From positions 1 through 34,889 of IMG/VR virus record IMGVR_UViG_3300019776_000257: 34,889 nucleotides of DNA. One strand, 5' to 3'. This document shows positions 1-5,150 of the stretch, piece by piece (position 1 is the stretch's first letter; every line of letters begins with the position of its first letter). Made by a program: the position numbers and the translations under genes. The notes beneath the pieces were generated by a model that was not told where the DNA came from, ran no database searches, and worked only from the letters and a program-made list of their open reading frames with translations. The DNA is from a virus.

Positions 1-4
1 ATAA

Positions 5-94
5 CGGCGTGGGTGTTGGTACACGGGAGGGCCTTATAATCCCTTTAGCACTAGATGAGTGTTCTTGACTTGGTTCGAATCCAAGCACGCCGAC
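5..94 (+). tRNA. tRNA, anticodon UAU (Ile by codon table), with long variable arm
   Basis: The acceptor CGGCGTG pairs fully with CACGCCG, followed by A and an encoded CCA. The D-stem GTGT/ACAC and T-arm CTTGG-TTCGAAT-CCAAG are clear. The anticodon loop is CTTATAA, closed by AGGG/CCCT plus one C-U mismatch, which gives UAU. Some 24 bases form a variable stem-loop (AGCACT/AGTGTT), normal for Leu, Ser or Tyr but not Ile. The amino acid identity is therefore uncertain. Confidence 0.75.
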
Positions 95-111
95 CAATTT
101 GAGTGTATGTA

Positions 112-1191
112 ATGAAATTGAGCTATCTTGACCATCTAATGCACAATCACTACTATGAGAGTGATTACAATTATAAAGAAGGCTGGGGCAAACCAACTCA
201 AAAGTGCGACGAGGGTCTGCTGATTGACATTTGCGATTATTTCTTTGAGAGAATGCTGAAAGAAAATATCGTCAATGGTGCTGATCCTATTACATGGGGT
301 CCAATCATATCGACTCATAAAGAATATGGCATGGCTCTTGTTGAGAAGAAGATACCGCAGCTTCATGATACGCTGAGAAATATGTGTAGCTCTCCTCTTA
401 CGCGCGGCGTTTTTGGCGGAGACTTACTATACGAGTTCTACAAAAAGAACAAACATGAAAGAACAATGTTTGTTTTTGGAGTTTTTGATAAGCTAGTCTC
501 TGTGGCTGAGGCCTCTGGATTATTGCCCTGCTTCAATCCAGAAGATCCTATGTTCAAGGAGATAATGTATCAAAAGCCAGAATACTTCTTAGACTTGATT
601 GCAAAGAAGTATGCCTTTGATATCTCTGCTCCAAAATATGCAGGAGATAATCTAGGAATTGAAACTGAATATGGGCTATATAGCCAGAGAGATATGTTTG
701 CTTTAAACTTGGCGCTGATCGTAGCAGACAAGTATAAAGATAAGAACATAAGCATTTGTGAAATCGGTGGTGGTGTTGGTCATCTGGCTTTCTATCTACA
801 TAGATTAGGATATAGAAACCTGACGATTGTGGATCTGCCGACCATATCAACATTGCAGATGTATTTTCTTGGTACCAATCTCAGTAGATATAACGGTATC
901 ACGTTTATGCCTACTGATGAGTTTACTGGAAACTATGATCTGGTAATTAATGCTGATAGTTTTATTGAAATGAGTCGAGAGAGTGCCAGTCAATATCTTG
1001 ATCTAATCAAGAGAAATGCAAAGCATCTAATCTCTCTCAACCAAGAAACTGGTCCGCATCAATTTGGTCCAGCAGGATTTAGAGTCTGTGATATAACAGA
1101 CATGAAACGAGTTGCTAGGCATATGTCTTGGATCCGCAAGGGTTGGGTATATGAAGAGTATCTAGGAAATAAAGCGAGAGTGACGGAATAG
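112..1191 (+). CDS. Class I SAM-dependent methyltransferase, sugar O-methyltransferase-like
   Basis: This protein of about 359 residues has a Rossmann-type SAM-binding motif near residue 220 (CEIGGGVGHLAFYL), followed by an acidic strand (TIVDLP) expected to bind the SAM ribose. The N-terminal 200 residues do not match a domain I can name. Long two-part proteins of this kind include putative sugar O-methyltransferases, so transfer of a methyl group to a sugar is the best guess, not a certainty. I chose the ATG at 112 because a GAG lies 8 bases upstream; an in-frame GTG at 103 is the other option. It sits between two tRNA genes, and its last 18 bases overlap the 5' end of the next tRNA. It may work with the sugar genes at 10-13 kb. 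Confidence 0.7.
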   Translation: MKLSYLDHLMHNHYYESDYNYKEGWGKPTQKCDEGLLIDICDYFFERMLKENIVNGADPITWGPIISTHKEYGMALVEKKIPQLHDTLRNMCSSPLTRGVFGGDLLYEFYKKNKHERTMFVFGVFDKLVSVAEASGLLPCFNPEDPMFKEIMYQKPEYFLDLIAKKYAFDISAPKYAGDNLGIETEYGLYSQRDMFALNLALIVADKYKDKNISICEIGGGVGHLAFYLHRLGYRNLTIVDLPTISTLQMYFLGTNLSRYNGITFMPTDEFTGNYDLVINADSFIEMSRESASQYLDLIKRNAKHLISLNQETGPHQFGPAGFRVCDITDMKRVARHMSWIRKGWVYEEYLGNKARVTE

Positions 1192-1250
1192 GTATACGTA
1201 TCGGTCTCAAAAACCGAGTTCTGTGGGTTCGAGTCCCACCTTTCGCACCA
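1174..1250 (+). tRNA. tRNA-Leu (anticodon CAA) with short variable loop
   Basis: Acceptor GCGAGAG/CTTTCGC, discriminator A, CCA encoded. Anticodon arm TCGGT-CTCAAAA-ACCGA gives CAA. The D-loop (GAATAGGTAT) is Leu-like, but the variable region is only 5 bases where Leu tRNAs normally carry a long arm. The 5' end lies inside the end of the preceding coding region. Confidence 0.88.
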
Positions 1251-1269
1251 AAAAATATTTTCACAAGAC

Positions 1270-1300
1270 TTGACAATCTAAGTTCCTTGTGATATAAATA
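1270..1300 (+). promoter_or_regulatory. Strong sigma70-type promoter with late-promoter-like -10
   Basis: TTGACA (1270-1275), a 17-base spacer and TATAAA (1293-1298). The -10 region reads TATAAATA, which is also the T4 late-promoter consensus, so it could be used by both host polymerase and a phage late factor. Transcription would start near 1307. Confidence 0.7.
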
Positions 1301-1325
1301 GAATACAAATTAAGAGAAAACGGAA

Positions 1326-1409
1326 ATGAAACAGCAATATTGCCAGATTACAAATAATCAACCAAAAGGTCGCCCATCATGGGCCGACAATAGGGGTGCT
1401 GTGCATTAA
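1326..1409 (+). CDS. Possible 27-residue peptide
   Basis: An ATG at 1326 opens a 27-codon frame (starting MKQQYCQITNN) that ends in TAA at 1407-1409, just before the terminator. The upstream GAGAAAACGGAA is only a weak ribosome site. The frame overlaps a stable hairpin, which argues for an RNA role or for control of this frame. I do not recognise the peptide. The position, alone between a strong promoter and a strong terminator, is the only support. Confidence 0.3.
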   Translation: MKQQYCQITNNQPKGRPSWADNRGAVH

Positions 1410-1433
1410 GTCTTGTTACAGACTTAGATTCTC

Positions 1434-1470
1434 AGAACCCCGAGGCGAAAGTTTCGGGGTTCTTCTTTTT
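1434..1470 (+). terminator. Rho-independent terminator
   Basis: A perfect 10-bp stem (AGAACCCCGA with TCGGGGTTCT, 1434-1443 and 1454-1463) with a 10-base loop is followed by a T-rich run (TTCTTTTT). It separates the short transcript from the main tRNA array. Confidence 0.9.
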
Positions 1471-1513
1471 CTAGATATGCAAAAACTGAATAGCTGCTAT
1501 GCAAAAACAAACA

Positions 1514-1542
1514 TTGAAAAAGACACTAGCAGACATTATATC
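1514..1542 (+). promoter_or_regulatory. Sigma70-type promoter for the tRNA array
   Basis: TTGAAA (1514-1519), 17 bases, TATATC (1537-1542), directly after the terminator and ahead of a long run of tRNA genes without coding sequence. The -10 is imperfect. Confidence 0.5.
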
Positions 1543-1650
1543 TAGTATGTAAGAGATTGAAAAGAGTTTCCCAGCCGCGCGGGCAAGATAGACGCGGTCG
1601 CTGATTGACATTGTTAAGTTCCTGACCTGAGTAAGTCTGTAAACTGCTCA
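1543..1650 (+). other. Non-coding leader of the tRNA array
   Basis: No gene seen. It contains an imperfect hairpin in which CAGC plus CCGCG (from 1572) can pair with CGCGG plus GCTG (to about 1603). It may be the processed 5' leader of the tRNA transcript. Confidence 0.4.
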
Positions 1651-1786
1651 TTCTCATTTCGTCAGAGGTCACTAGTAGGTGGCCACCGCGAAAAGCTAAC
1701 ATTAGTGTAGTGGAAGCACGGCCCTTGACGGGGCAGGCACAAGTTCGAATCTTGTATGTGAAGTGTGACCTCTGACGAAATGAGAA
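1651..1786 (+). repeat. 22-bp perfect inverted repeat enclosing a degenerate tRNA-like sequence
   Basis: Bases 1651-1672 are exactly complementary to 1765-1786. The 92 bases between hold a D-arm-like stretch (AGTGTAGTGGAAGCAC) and a perfect T-arm (ACAAG-TTCGAAT-CTTGT, 1739-1755), but only about 4 acceptor pairs and a 6-base anticodon loop (GCCC-TTGACG-GGGC). No CCA follows. A 10-base palindrome GGTGGCCACC lies at 1678-1687. Confidence 0.85.
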
Positions 1787-1792
1787 ATATAT

Positions 1793-1869
1793 TCTGGTGA
1801 ACTGTCCTAGGTGGAGAGGCGTGACTGTTAATCACGATGCGGTGGGTTCGAATCCTACCACCAGAGCCA
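1793..1869 (+). tRNA. tRNA-Asn (anticodon GUU)
   Basis: Acceptor TCTGGTG/CACCAGA, discriminator G, CCA encoded. Anticodon arm CGTGA-CTGTTAA-TCACG. T-arm GTGGG-TTCGAAT-CCTAC. Confidence 0.95.
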
Positions 1870-1874
1870 ATAAT

Positions 1875-1949
1875 GCGGGTGTAGCTCAGTGGTAGAGCGT
1901 CACGTTGCCAACGTGAATGTCGTGGGTTCGAACCCCATCTCCCGCTCCA
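1875..1949 (+). tRNA. tRNA-Gly (anticodon GCC)
   Basis: Acceptor starts GCGGGTG and ends CCCGC-T-CCA. Anticodon arm TCACG-TTGCCAA-CGTGA. The D-arm (TAGCTCAGTGGTAGAGC) is canonical. Confidence 0.95.
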
Positions 1950-1955
1950 ATTAAT

Positions 1956-2030
1956 GAACCACTAGCATAATGGTAGTGCATCGGACTCTTAATCCGTAAG
2001 GTCGGGATTCGACTTCCCGGTGGTTCTCCA
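1956..2030 (+). tRNA. tRNA-Lys (anticodon CUU)
   Basis: Acceptor GAACCAC/GTGGTTC, CCA encoded. Anticodon arm TCGGA-CTCTTAA-TCCGT. The discriminator is T, unusual for Lys, so charging identity is slightly uncertain. Confidence 0.9.
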
Positions 2031-2036
2031 ATAAAT

Positions 2037-2110
2037 GGTCTTGTAGTGAATGGATATCACACCTCTCTGTCTAAGAGGAGAAGCGAGTTTGAGCCTCGCC
2101 AAGATCGCCA
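2037..2110 (+). tRNA. tRNA-Asp (anticodon GUC)
   Basis: Acceptor GGTCTTG/CAAGATC, discriminator G, CCA encoded. Anticodon arm CCTCT-CTGTCTA-AGAGG. Confidence 0.94.
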
Positions 2111-2183
2111 ATTAGTGCGCCGAGCATCCTTCGGGATACGTTGGGTAGAGTTGACGGCACTCTCGCAGCACGAAAGCCGTTAT

Positions 2184-2260
2184 CGGAGTGTAGCGCAGTC
2201 TGGTAGCGCATCTGCTTTGGGAGCAGAGGGTCCTGGGTTCGAATCCTAGTACTCCGACCA
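2184..2260 (+). tRNA. tRNA-Pro (anticodon UGG)
   Basis: Acceptor CGGAGTG/TACTCCG, discriminator A, CCA encoded. Anticodon arm TCTGC-TTTGGGA-GCAGA. D-arm canonical. The 73-base spacer before it holds a UUCG-capped hairpin near 2125 but no gene. Confidence 0.95.
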
Positions 2261-2311
2261 GTTGGATAAGTTGTGGGTATACTCATTTAGGAACCCTCGC
2301 CTAATTCATAA

Positions 2312-2390
2312 CAGTGTGTGGGGAAGTCTGGCCGTTCCCACCTGCCTTGGAAGCAGGGGCTCGCTGGTTCAAATCCAGCTACACTGACCA
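2312..2390 (+). tRNA. tRNA, anticodon UGG (second Pro-type) with unusual D-arm
   Basis: Acceptor CAGTGTG/TACACTG, discriminator A, CCA encoded. Anticodon arm CCTGC-CTTGGAA-GCAGG places UGG at the anticodon. T-arm GCTGG-TTCAAAT-CCAGC. The D-arm has a GGGA/TCCC stem and an 11-base loop, unlike the other Pro tRNA in the array, so the true identity may differ. Confidence 0.8.
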
Positions 2391-2488
2391 ATTCGTAATA
2401 GTAATTGGACCTATCCCGGGAATGATAACAATGCTATTACAATAATGGCCCCGCGAAGAGGCTAGATAATATCTTCGCGCCTATTAAT
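2391..2488 (+). other. Structured tRNA-array spacer
   Basis: No gene seen. It contains two stems: GTAATAG/CTATTAC (2396-2402 with 2434-2440) and a perfect 8-bp CGCGAAGA/TCTTCGCG (2452-2459 with 2472-2479). Confidence 0.5.
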
Positions 2489-2563
2489 ATCAGTGTGGTG
2501 TAGTGGTAACATGCCGGTCTCCAAAACCGTGCGTCTAGGGTTCGAATCCTTACACTGGTGCCA
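2489..2563 (+). tRNA. tRNA-Trp (anticodon CCA)
   Basis: Acceptor ATCAGTG/CACTGGT, discriminator G, CCA encoded. Anticodon loop CTCCAAA gives CCA. T-arm TAGGG-TTCGAAT-CCTTA. Confidence 0.9.
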
Positions 2564-2691
2564 GTTATCTCGCTTTCTAGATAAGCGAGAGAGGCCCAAT
2601 CGGGATAACATGAGGGGAATACCCGTAAACGTAGGACTTGCTTACCTCTTCAGATCAATGGGCTGAACCTACGGGGCGTACAGAATATCGC
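2564..2691 (+). other. Structured spacer without a recognised gene
   Basis: The stretch can form CTCGCTT/AAGCGAG near its start and CGTAGG/CCTACG around a 35-base interior. Neither a tRNA nor a reading frame with a ribosome site is evident. Confidence 0.4.
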
Positions 2692-2720
2692 TTGACTTTG
2701 CCTTCTTCCTCGTCTATGAT
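2692..2720 (+). promoter_or_regulatory. Sigma70-type promoter
   Basis: TTGACT (2692-2697), 17 bases, TATGAT (2715-2720). Transcription would begin near 2727, giving a short leader to the small gene at 2745 and then the tRNAs beyond. Confidence 0.75.
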
Positions 2721-2744
2721 ATAACAACAATGACGAGGAAGATA

Positions 2745-2960
2745 ATGGGTAAAGTAACACGAAAACAGATTGAAGCTTTGCAGAATGATTTCATCAAAGC
2801 TGGCATTATGCGTGATCCTAATTCGTATAGTGCTGAAGAGTTGAAGCAACTTAATCCAAATATACCGCACTGGTTCATTGATGACCATGTTGCTGTTCGT
2901 GATGGCAAGAAAGCAAAGAGTGATTATAAACGGATCAAGATTGATCTAGACAAGATTTAA
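2745..2960 (+). CDS. Small basic protein of unknown function
   Basis: This 71-residue protein is lysine-rich and has no signal peptide or membrane segment. Its sequence (MGKVTRKQIEALQNDF at the start) suggests a short helical N-terminus and a basic C-terminus; I recognise no family. I chose the ATG at 2745 because GAGGA lies 6 bases upstream. The in-frame ATG at 2730 would leave a leader of only about 3 bases from the promoter at 2692-2720. It is the first gene after a strong host-type promoter, so it is probably expressed early, together with the tRNA-Ala that follows 7 bases later. A role in host takeover is possible but unsupported. Confidence 0.75.
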   Translation: MGKVTRKQIEALQNDFIKAGIMRDPNSYSAEELKQLNPNIPHWFIDDHVAVRDGKKAKSDYKRIKIDLDKI

Positions 2961-2967
2961 GAATAAC

Positions 2968-3042
2968 GGGCCCTTAGTGATAATGGGAGCACAACGCCTT
3001 TGCACGGCGTGGGTAAGAGTTCGATTCTCTTAGGGTCCACCA
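2968..3042 (+). tRNA. tRNA-Ala (anticodon UGC)
   Basis: Acceptor GGGCCCT/AGGGTCC, discriminator A, CCA encoded. Anticodon arm ACGCC-TTTGCAC-GGCGT. Confidence 0.93.
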
Positions 3043-3129
3043 AATTGGCGCCTTCAAAAGCCCATCGTAGGTCTGACTAACCTGTATCGCTAATCAATAC
3101 GGCATACAAAATAAGTCAACTCTTTAAGT

Positions 3130-3259
3130 AGAGTATAGACAGGGGGATAGGCATTAGGCTACTATCTTCCCTACTGATTTTAAGTCAAAGGGGAATACAC
3201 GGCTTATTATCAGGCGATAGAGTGGGTGCGATGCTCACATATCCTCCGGTCTATACTCT
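3130..3259 (+). ncRNA. tRNA-like RNA enclosed by a long imperfect stem
   Basis: Bases 3130-3149 pair with 3240-3259 over 20 positions with one mismatch and one G-U. Inside are a T-arm (GTGGG-TGCGATG-CTCAC, 3222-3238) and an anticodon-like hairpin with a 7-base loop TTTTAAG closed by TGA/TCA. The inner 7 bp of the stem (GGGGGAT/ATCCTCC) can serve as an acceptor, but G and T follow instead of CCA. The sequence before it (3043-3129) shows no gene. Confidence 0.6.
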
Positions 3260-3271
3260 ATAATACAGTTT

Positions 3272-3362
3272 GGGTGACGCAAGTAAGGATGCCTGGTGGC
3301 ATCGGCCGGCTGTAAACCGCCTCCCTAGTGGCAAGAAGTTCGATTCTGTCCGTCACCCACCA
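3272..3362 (+). tRNA. tRNA-Tyr (anticodon GUA)
   Basis: Acceptor GGGTGAC/GTCACCC, discriminator A, CCA encoded. Anticodon loop CTGTAAA. A long variable arm (about 18 bases) fits a bacterial Tyr tRNA. Confidence 0.94.
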
Positions 3363-3366
3363 ATTT

Positions 3367-3440
3367 GATCTGACTACGGAGTGTAACAACCCGTCATGAA
3401 TGTCAGACAGTCAGTCGAATAACTGTGAGACTGACACCAA
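3367..3440 (+). other. Two spacer hairpins, the second ending in ACCA
   Basis: TCTGAC pairs with GTCAGA around a 27-base loop. Then GTCAGTC pairs with GACTGAC over a 12-base loop and is followed at once by ACCA. The second resembles an acceptor minihelix. No gene is seen. Confidence 0.4.
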
Positions 3441-3444
3441 ATAC

Positions 3445-3518
3445 TGGCTTGTAGCTCAATGGTAGAGTAGGCGCTTGATAGGCGTTTGACGAGGGTTCGA
3501 TTCCCTACTGGCCAACCA
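3445..3518 (+). tRNA. tRNA-Ile (anticodon GAU)
   Basis: Acceptor TGGCTTG/CTGGCCA with one T-T mismatch, discriminator A, CCA encoded. Anticodon arm GGCGC-TTGATAG-GCGTT with two G-U pairs. D-arm canonical. Confidence 0.88.
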
Positions 3519-3523
3519 ATCAT

Positions 3524-3590
3524 CAAGGGTTTCTGACGAATGCAGATGCGCGCCTGTAAAATGGGGTTTGATTCCCTGTTCCCTTGGCCA
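3524..3590 (+). tRNA. Degenerate tRNA-like element with CCA end
   Basis: Acceptor CAAGGG/CCCTTG, discriminator G and CCA are present, with a D-arm (CTG/CAG) and a T-arm-like GGGG-TTTGATT-CCCT. The total is only 67 bases. The loop-like CTGTAAA has no pairing anticodon stem. It is probably a decayed or non-decoding tRNA. Confidence 0.5.
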
Positions 3591-3596
3591 ATTCAT

Positions 3597-3670
3597 TGGA
3601 AGATCGTCTAATGGTAGGACGGCGGCCTTTGACTCCGCGAATCTAGGTTCGATCCCTAGTCTTCCAGCCA
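3597..3670 (+). tRNA. tRNA-Gln (anticodon UUG)
   Basis: Acceptor TGGAAGA/TCTTCCA, discriminator G, CCA encoded. Anticodon loop CTTTGAC, with a C-T mismatch at the top of the stem GCGGC/TCCGC. Confidence 0.93.
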
Positions 3671-3727
3671 ATTTTTTGATGTTGTATAGCATATAGTCCA
3701 TAGATGAAGCCGCACTACAAAGTATAC

Positions 3728-3810
3728 GGACTGGTTACCGTAGTGGCGAACGGCGCGGACTTTTAATCCGCTATACAACACCGTGGGTTCGAGTCCCACC
3801 CAGTCCTCCA
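3728..3810 (+). tRNA. tRNA-Lys (anticodon UUU) with enlarged variable loop
   Basis: Acceptor GGACTGG/CCAGTCC, CCA encoded. Anticodon arm GCGGA-CTTTTAA-TCCGC. T-arm GTGGG-TTCGAGT-CCCAC. The variable loop has 11 bases, and 3770-3780, covering it, is complementary over 11 bp to 3680-3690 in the leader. Confidence 0.9.
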
Positions 3811-3816
3811 ATACAA

Positions 3817-3891
3817 GGCGCATTAGTTTAGTGGTTAGAATGCTGGGCTTTCAATCCGGAGAGAAGGGTTCAATTCCCTTATGCGCTGCCA
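3817..3891 (+). tRNA. tRNA-Glu (anticodon UUC)
   Basis: Acceptor GGCGCAT/ATGCGCT, discriminator G, CCA encoded. Anticodon arm CTGGG-CTTTCAA-TCCGG. T-arm AAGGG-TTCAATT-CCCTT. Confidence 0.93.
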
Positions 3892-3905
3892 ATCAAAGAG
3901 GTAAT

Positions 3906-4037
3906 ATGTTTAAGCTTACGTCACTATCACTAGCAGGTGCAAACTCTCTTGTTAAACAGTATAAGAGATTTGGCTTCAAGCATATATCTACAAAATACGA
4001 CAATAAGAAAGAAGTGTATATTCATACGTTCAAGTAG
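3906..4037 (+). CDS. Small basic protein of unknown function
   Basis: This 43-residue frame begins MFKLTSLSLAGANS and ends with basic and aromatic residues (KKEVYIHTF). AGAGGT lies 8 bases before the ATG, a good ribosome site, and the frame fills the gap between two tRNA genes exactly: its stop at 4035-4037 is one base before the next tRNA. I do not recognise it. The N-terminus is mildly hydrophobic but too short for a confident signal peptide. Confidence 0.6.
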   Translation: MFKLTSLSLAGANSLVKQYKRFGFKHISTKYDNKKEVYIHTFK

Positions 4038-4038
4038 T

Positions 4039-4114
4039 GCGGGATAGAGAAGCGGTCTATCTCACCGGCCTCATAAGTCGGAGATCGTGCGGTTCGAATC
4101 CCACTCCCGCAACA
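4039..4114 (+). tRNA. tRNA-Met (anticodon CAU) lacking an encoded CCA
   Basis: Acceptor GCGGGAT/CTCCCGC with one mismatch. Anticodon arm CCGGC-CTCATAA-GTCGG. The 3' end reads A-ACA instead of A-CCA, and the T-stem has a bulged C (GTG-C-GG with CCCAC). It could be elongator Met, or Ile if lysidine is made at C34. Confidence 0.82.
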
Positions 4115-4116
4115 TC

Positions 4117-4169
4117 GAAGTCCTCAGGATACTAAATAGTTTGTAAACCCTATTGTATCCTGAGGCTTC
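4117..4169 (+). promoter_or_regulatory. Hairpin hiding the GIY-YIG ribosome site, with a late promoter in its loop
   Basis: CCTCAGGATAC (4122-4132) pairs perfectly with GTATCCTGAGG (4155-4165), extended by GAAG/CTTC. The only Shine-Dalgarno, GAGG at 4162-4165, lies in the 3' arm, 7 bases before the ATG. The loop contains CTAAATA (4132-4138), a late-promoter-like box; a transcript starting near 4147 would lack the 5' arm and leave the site free. Confidence 0.7.
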
Positions 4170-4172
4170 CTA

Positions 4173-4718
4173 ATGTTCTATACTATTTACAAAACAACCA
4201 ATCTTGTGAATGGAAAGTTCTACATCGGTAAGCACAAGACCAAAGACTTGGACGATGGATACATGGGATCAGGCAAAATATTGAAACATGCCATCTCCAA
4301 GTATGGTCTTGATAACTTTCACAAAGAAATTCTTCACATATGCGAATCTGAAAAACAGATGAACGCACTAGAGAAGATTTTGGTTGTGCCTGACATAGAA
4401 ATGAACTATAATCTGTGTGACGGCGGTAAAGGTGGTTTCGGATACATAAACGCCAATCAAGAGATAGTGGCTAGACGAGACGCAAGAGAAAACAAGATAG
4501 CGGGCCGTTTGGCAGCCAATGCTAAAGGTGCCCATATCAAAGGTTCGCAAAAACATTCTCAACTGTTGAAAACTGATCCAGAATATAGAGAAAAGTATCT
4601 GGCTAAATTATGTGAAGCGCAAAGGATAGCCGAAAGAAAAGATTGTCCTTATTGTGAAATGAAAAATCTGAATGTCGGCAACTACAAACGACATTTGAAA
4701 GCAAAACACCAATTCTGA
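4173..4718 (+). CDS. GIY-YIG endonuclease with C-terminal C2H2 zinc finger (Seg/I-TevI type)
   Basis: This 181-residue protein starts with the GIY-YIG nuclease signature: YTIYK at 3-7 and FYIG at 16-19, with conserved GSGK and a later Asn/Glu region. The C-terminus has a zinc finger with Cys158, Cys161, His174 and His179, likely to bind DNA. Free-standing nucleases of this family cut DNA lacking the gene and spread by repair, and are frequent between T4-type genes. Here it sits between two tRNA clusters with no intron evidence. A hairpin covers its ribosome site (4117-4169), the type of control known for T4 I-TevI. The stop codon lies within the 5' arm of the following tRNA-like element. Confidence 0.92.
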   Translation: MFYTIYKTTNLVNGKFYIGKHKTKDLDDGYMGSGKILKHAISKYGLDNFHKEILHICESEKQMNALEKILVVPDIEMNYNLCDGGKGGFGYINANQEIVARRDARENKIAGRLAANAKGAHIKGSQKHSQLLKTDPEYREKYLAKLCEAQRIAERKDCPYCEMKNLNVGNYKRHLKAKHQF

Positions 4719-4795
4719 CTGTCCGTAAGGAGGGAGGTCCCCCGCAGCGCCGCGATAAACGGCTGTTCGCTGAACACCTGTCGGTCAGAATACCA
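4712..4795 (+). tRNA. Non-canonical tRNA-like element with long acceptor and CCA
   Basis: ATTCTGAC (4712-4719) pairs with GTCAGAAT (4784-4791), and the helix continues through a G-U and a G-C. A discriminator A and CCA follow. Interior hairpins (GGGAGGTCCC, GCCG/CGGC around 4752-4762, GTTC-GCT-GAAC) do not match D, anticodon or T arms; no TTCRANY T-loop exists. It overlaps the end of the GIY-YIG gene. Confidence 0.45.
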
Positions 4796-4801
4796 ATAAA
4801 T

Positions 4802-4878
4802 GGAGTCGTAGCAAAACGGTTCAATGCGCGGGACTGCAAATCCTTGAGGTGATGGTTCAAATCCATTCGACTCCTCCA
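4802..4878 (+). tRNA. tRNA-Cys (anticodon GCA)
   Basis: Acceptor GGAGTCG/CGACTCC, discriminator T, CCA encoded. Anticodon loop CTGCAAA. Confidence 0.92.
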
Positions 4879-4884
4879 ATTCAG

Positions 4885-4945
4885 TTTAGGTGAAGATGTA
4901 GAATGCGCCTGCCCGAAAGTCTTCTAATGGAGTGGCGCCCAACCT
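4885..4945 (+). other. Structured spacer closed by a 7-bp stem
   Basis: TTTAGGT pairs with ACCTAAA across about 50 bases that include GAAGA/TCTTC and GCGCC/GGCGC pairings. No CCA, T-loop or reading frame is seen. Confidence 0.35.
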
Positions 4946-4953
4946 AAATTCAT

Positions 4954-5027
4954 GCTGCATTAGTTCAATGGTAGAACGCTGGTTTGTGGAGCCAGTTACA
5001 GTAGTTCGATTCTACTATGCAGTGCCA
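4954..5027 (+). tRNA. tRNA-His (anticodon GUG)
   Basis: Acceptor GCTGCAT/ATGCAGT, CCA encoded. Anticodon arm CTGGT-TTGTGGA-GCCAG. The usual G at -1 is not encoded. Confidence 0.9.
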
Positions 5028-5063
5028 TTTGCTGAAGTAAACGAGATACCTGCGCCACGATTG

Positions 5064-5150
5064 GTGGACAGACTCCTAGAAAAGCGTGAAGCTAACGCCA
5101 GACTTAGAGTTAAACGTTACAACGGCCGTACGTTTAGGAGTATGATATGA
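5064..5150 (+). CDS. Possible 28-residue basic peptide
   Basis: An open frame after tRNA-His encodes a strongly basic peptide (ending GRTFRSMI) whose stop codon overlaps the next start as ATGA, the usual form of translational coupling. The start is unclear: GTG at 5064 or TTG at 5061, neither with a ribosome site. It could equally be a non-coding leader. Confidence 0.25.
   Translation: MDRLLEKREANARLRVKRYNGRTFRSMI

Larger units (their letters stand above)
1307..1470 (+). ncRNA. Short structured transcript (possible small RNA or leader peptide mRNA)
   Basis: A promoter at 1270-1300 and a strong terminator at 1434-1470 delimit a transcript of about 165 bases. It holds a bulged 8-bp hairpin (1369-1388), a 6-bp hairpin (AAGTCT/AGACTT, 1408-1425) and the terminator stem. 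It also contains a 27-codon reading frame. Whether RNA or peptide is the product cannot be decided here. Confidence 0.45.

Noticed and set aside
2046-2249. 67-codon frame across tRNA-Asp and tRNA-Pro
   Set aside because: It is made of tRNA gene sequence, which often stays open by chance, and lacks a ribosome site.
3170-3190. UUA anticodon read as evidence for an ochre-suppressor tRNA
   Set aside because: The element has no CCA and an imperfect anticodon stem, and genes here end normally with TAA, TAG and TGA. No sign of stop-codon recoding.
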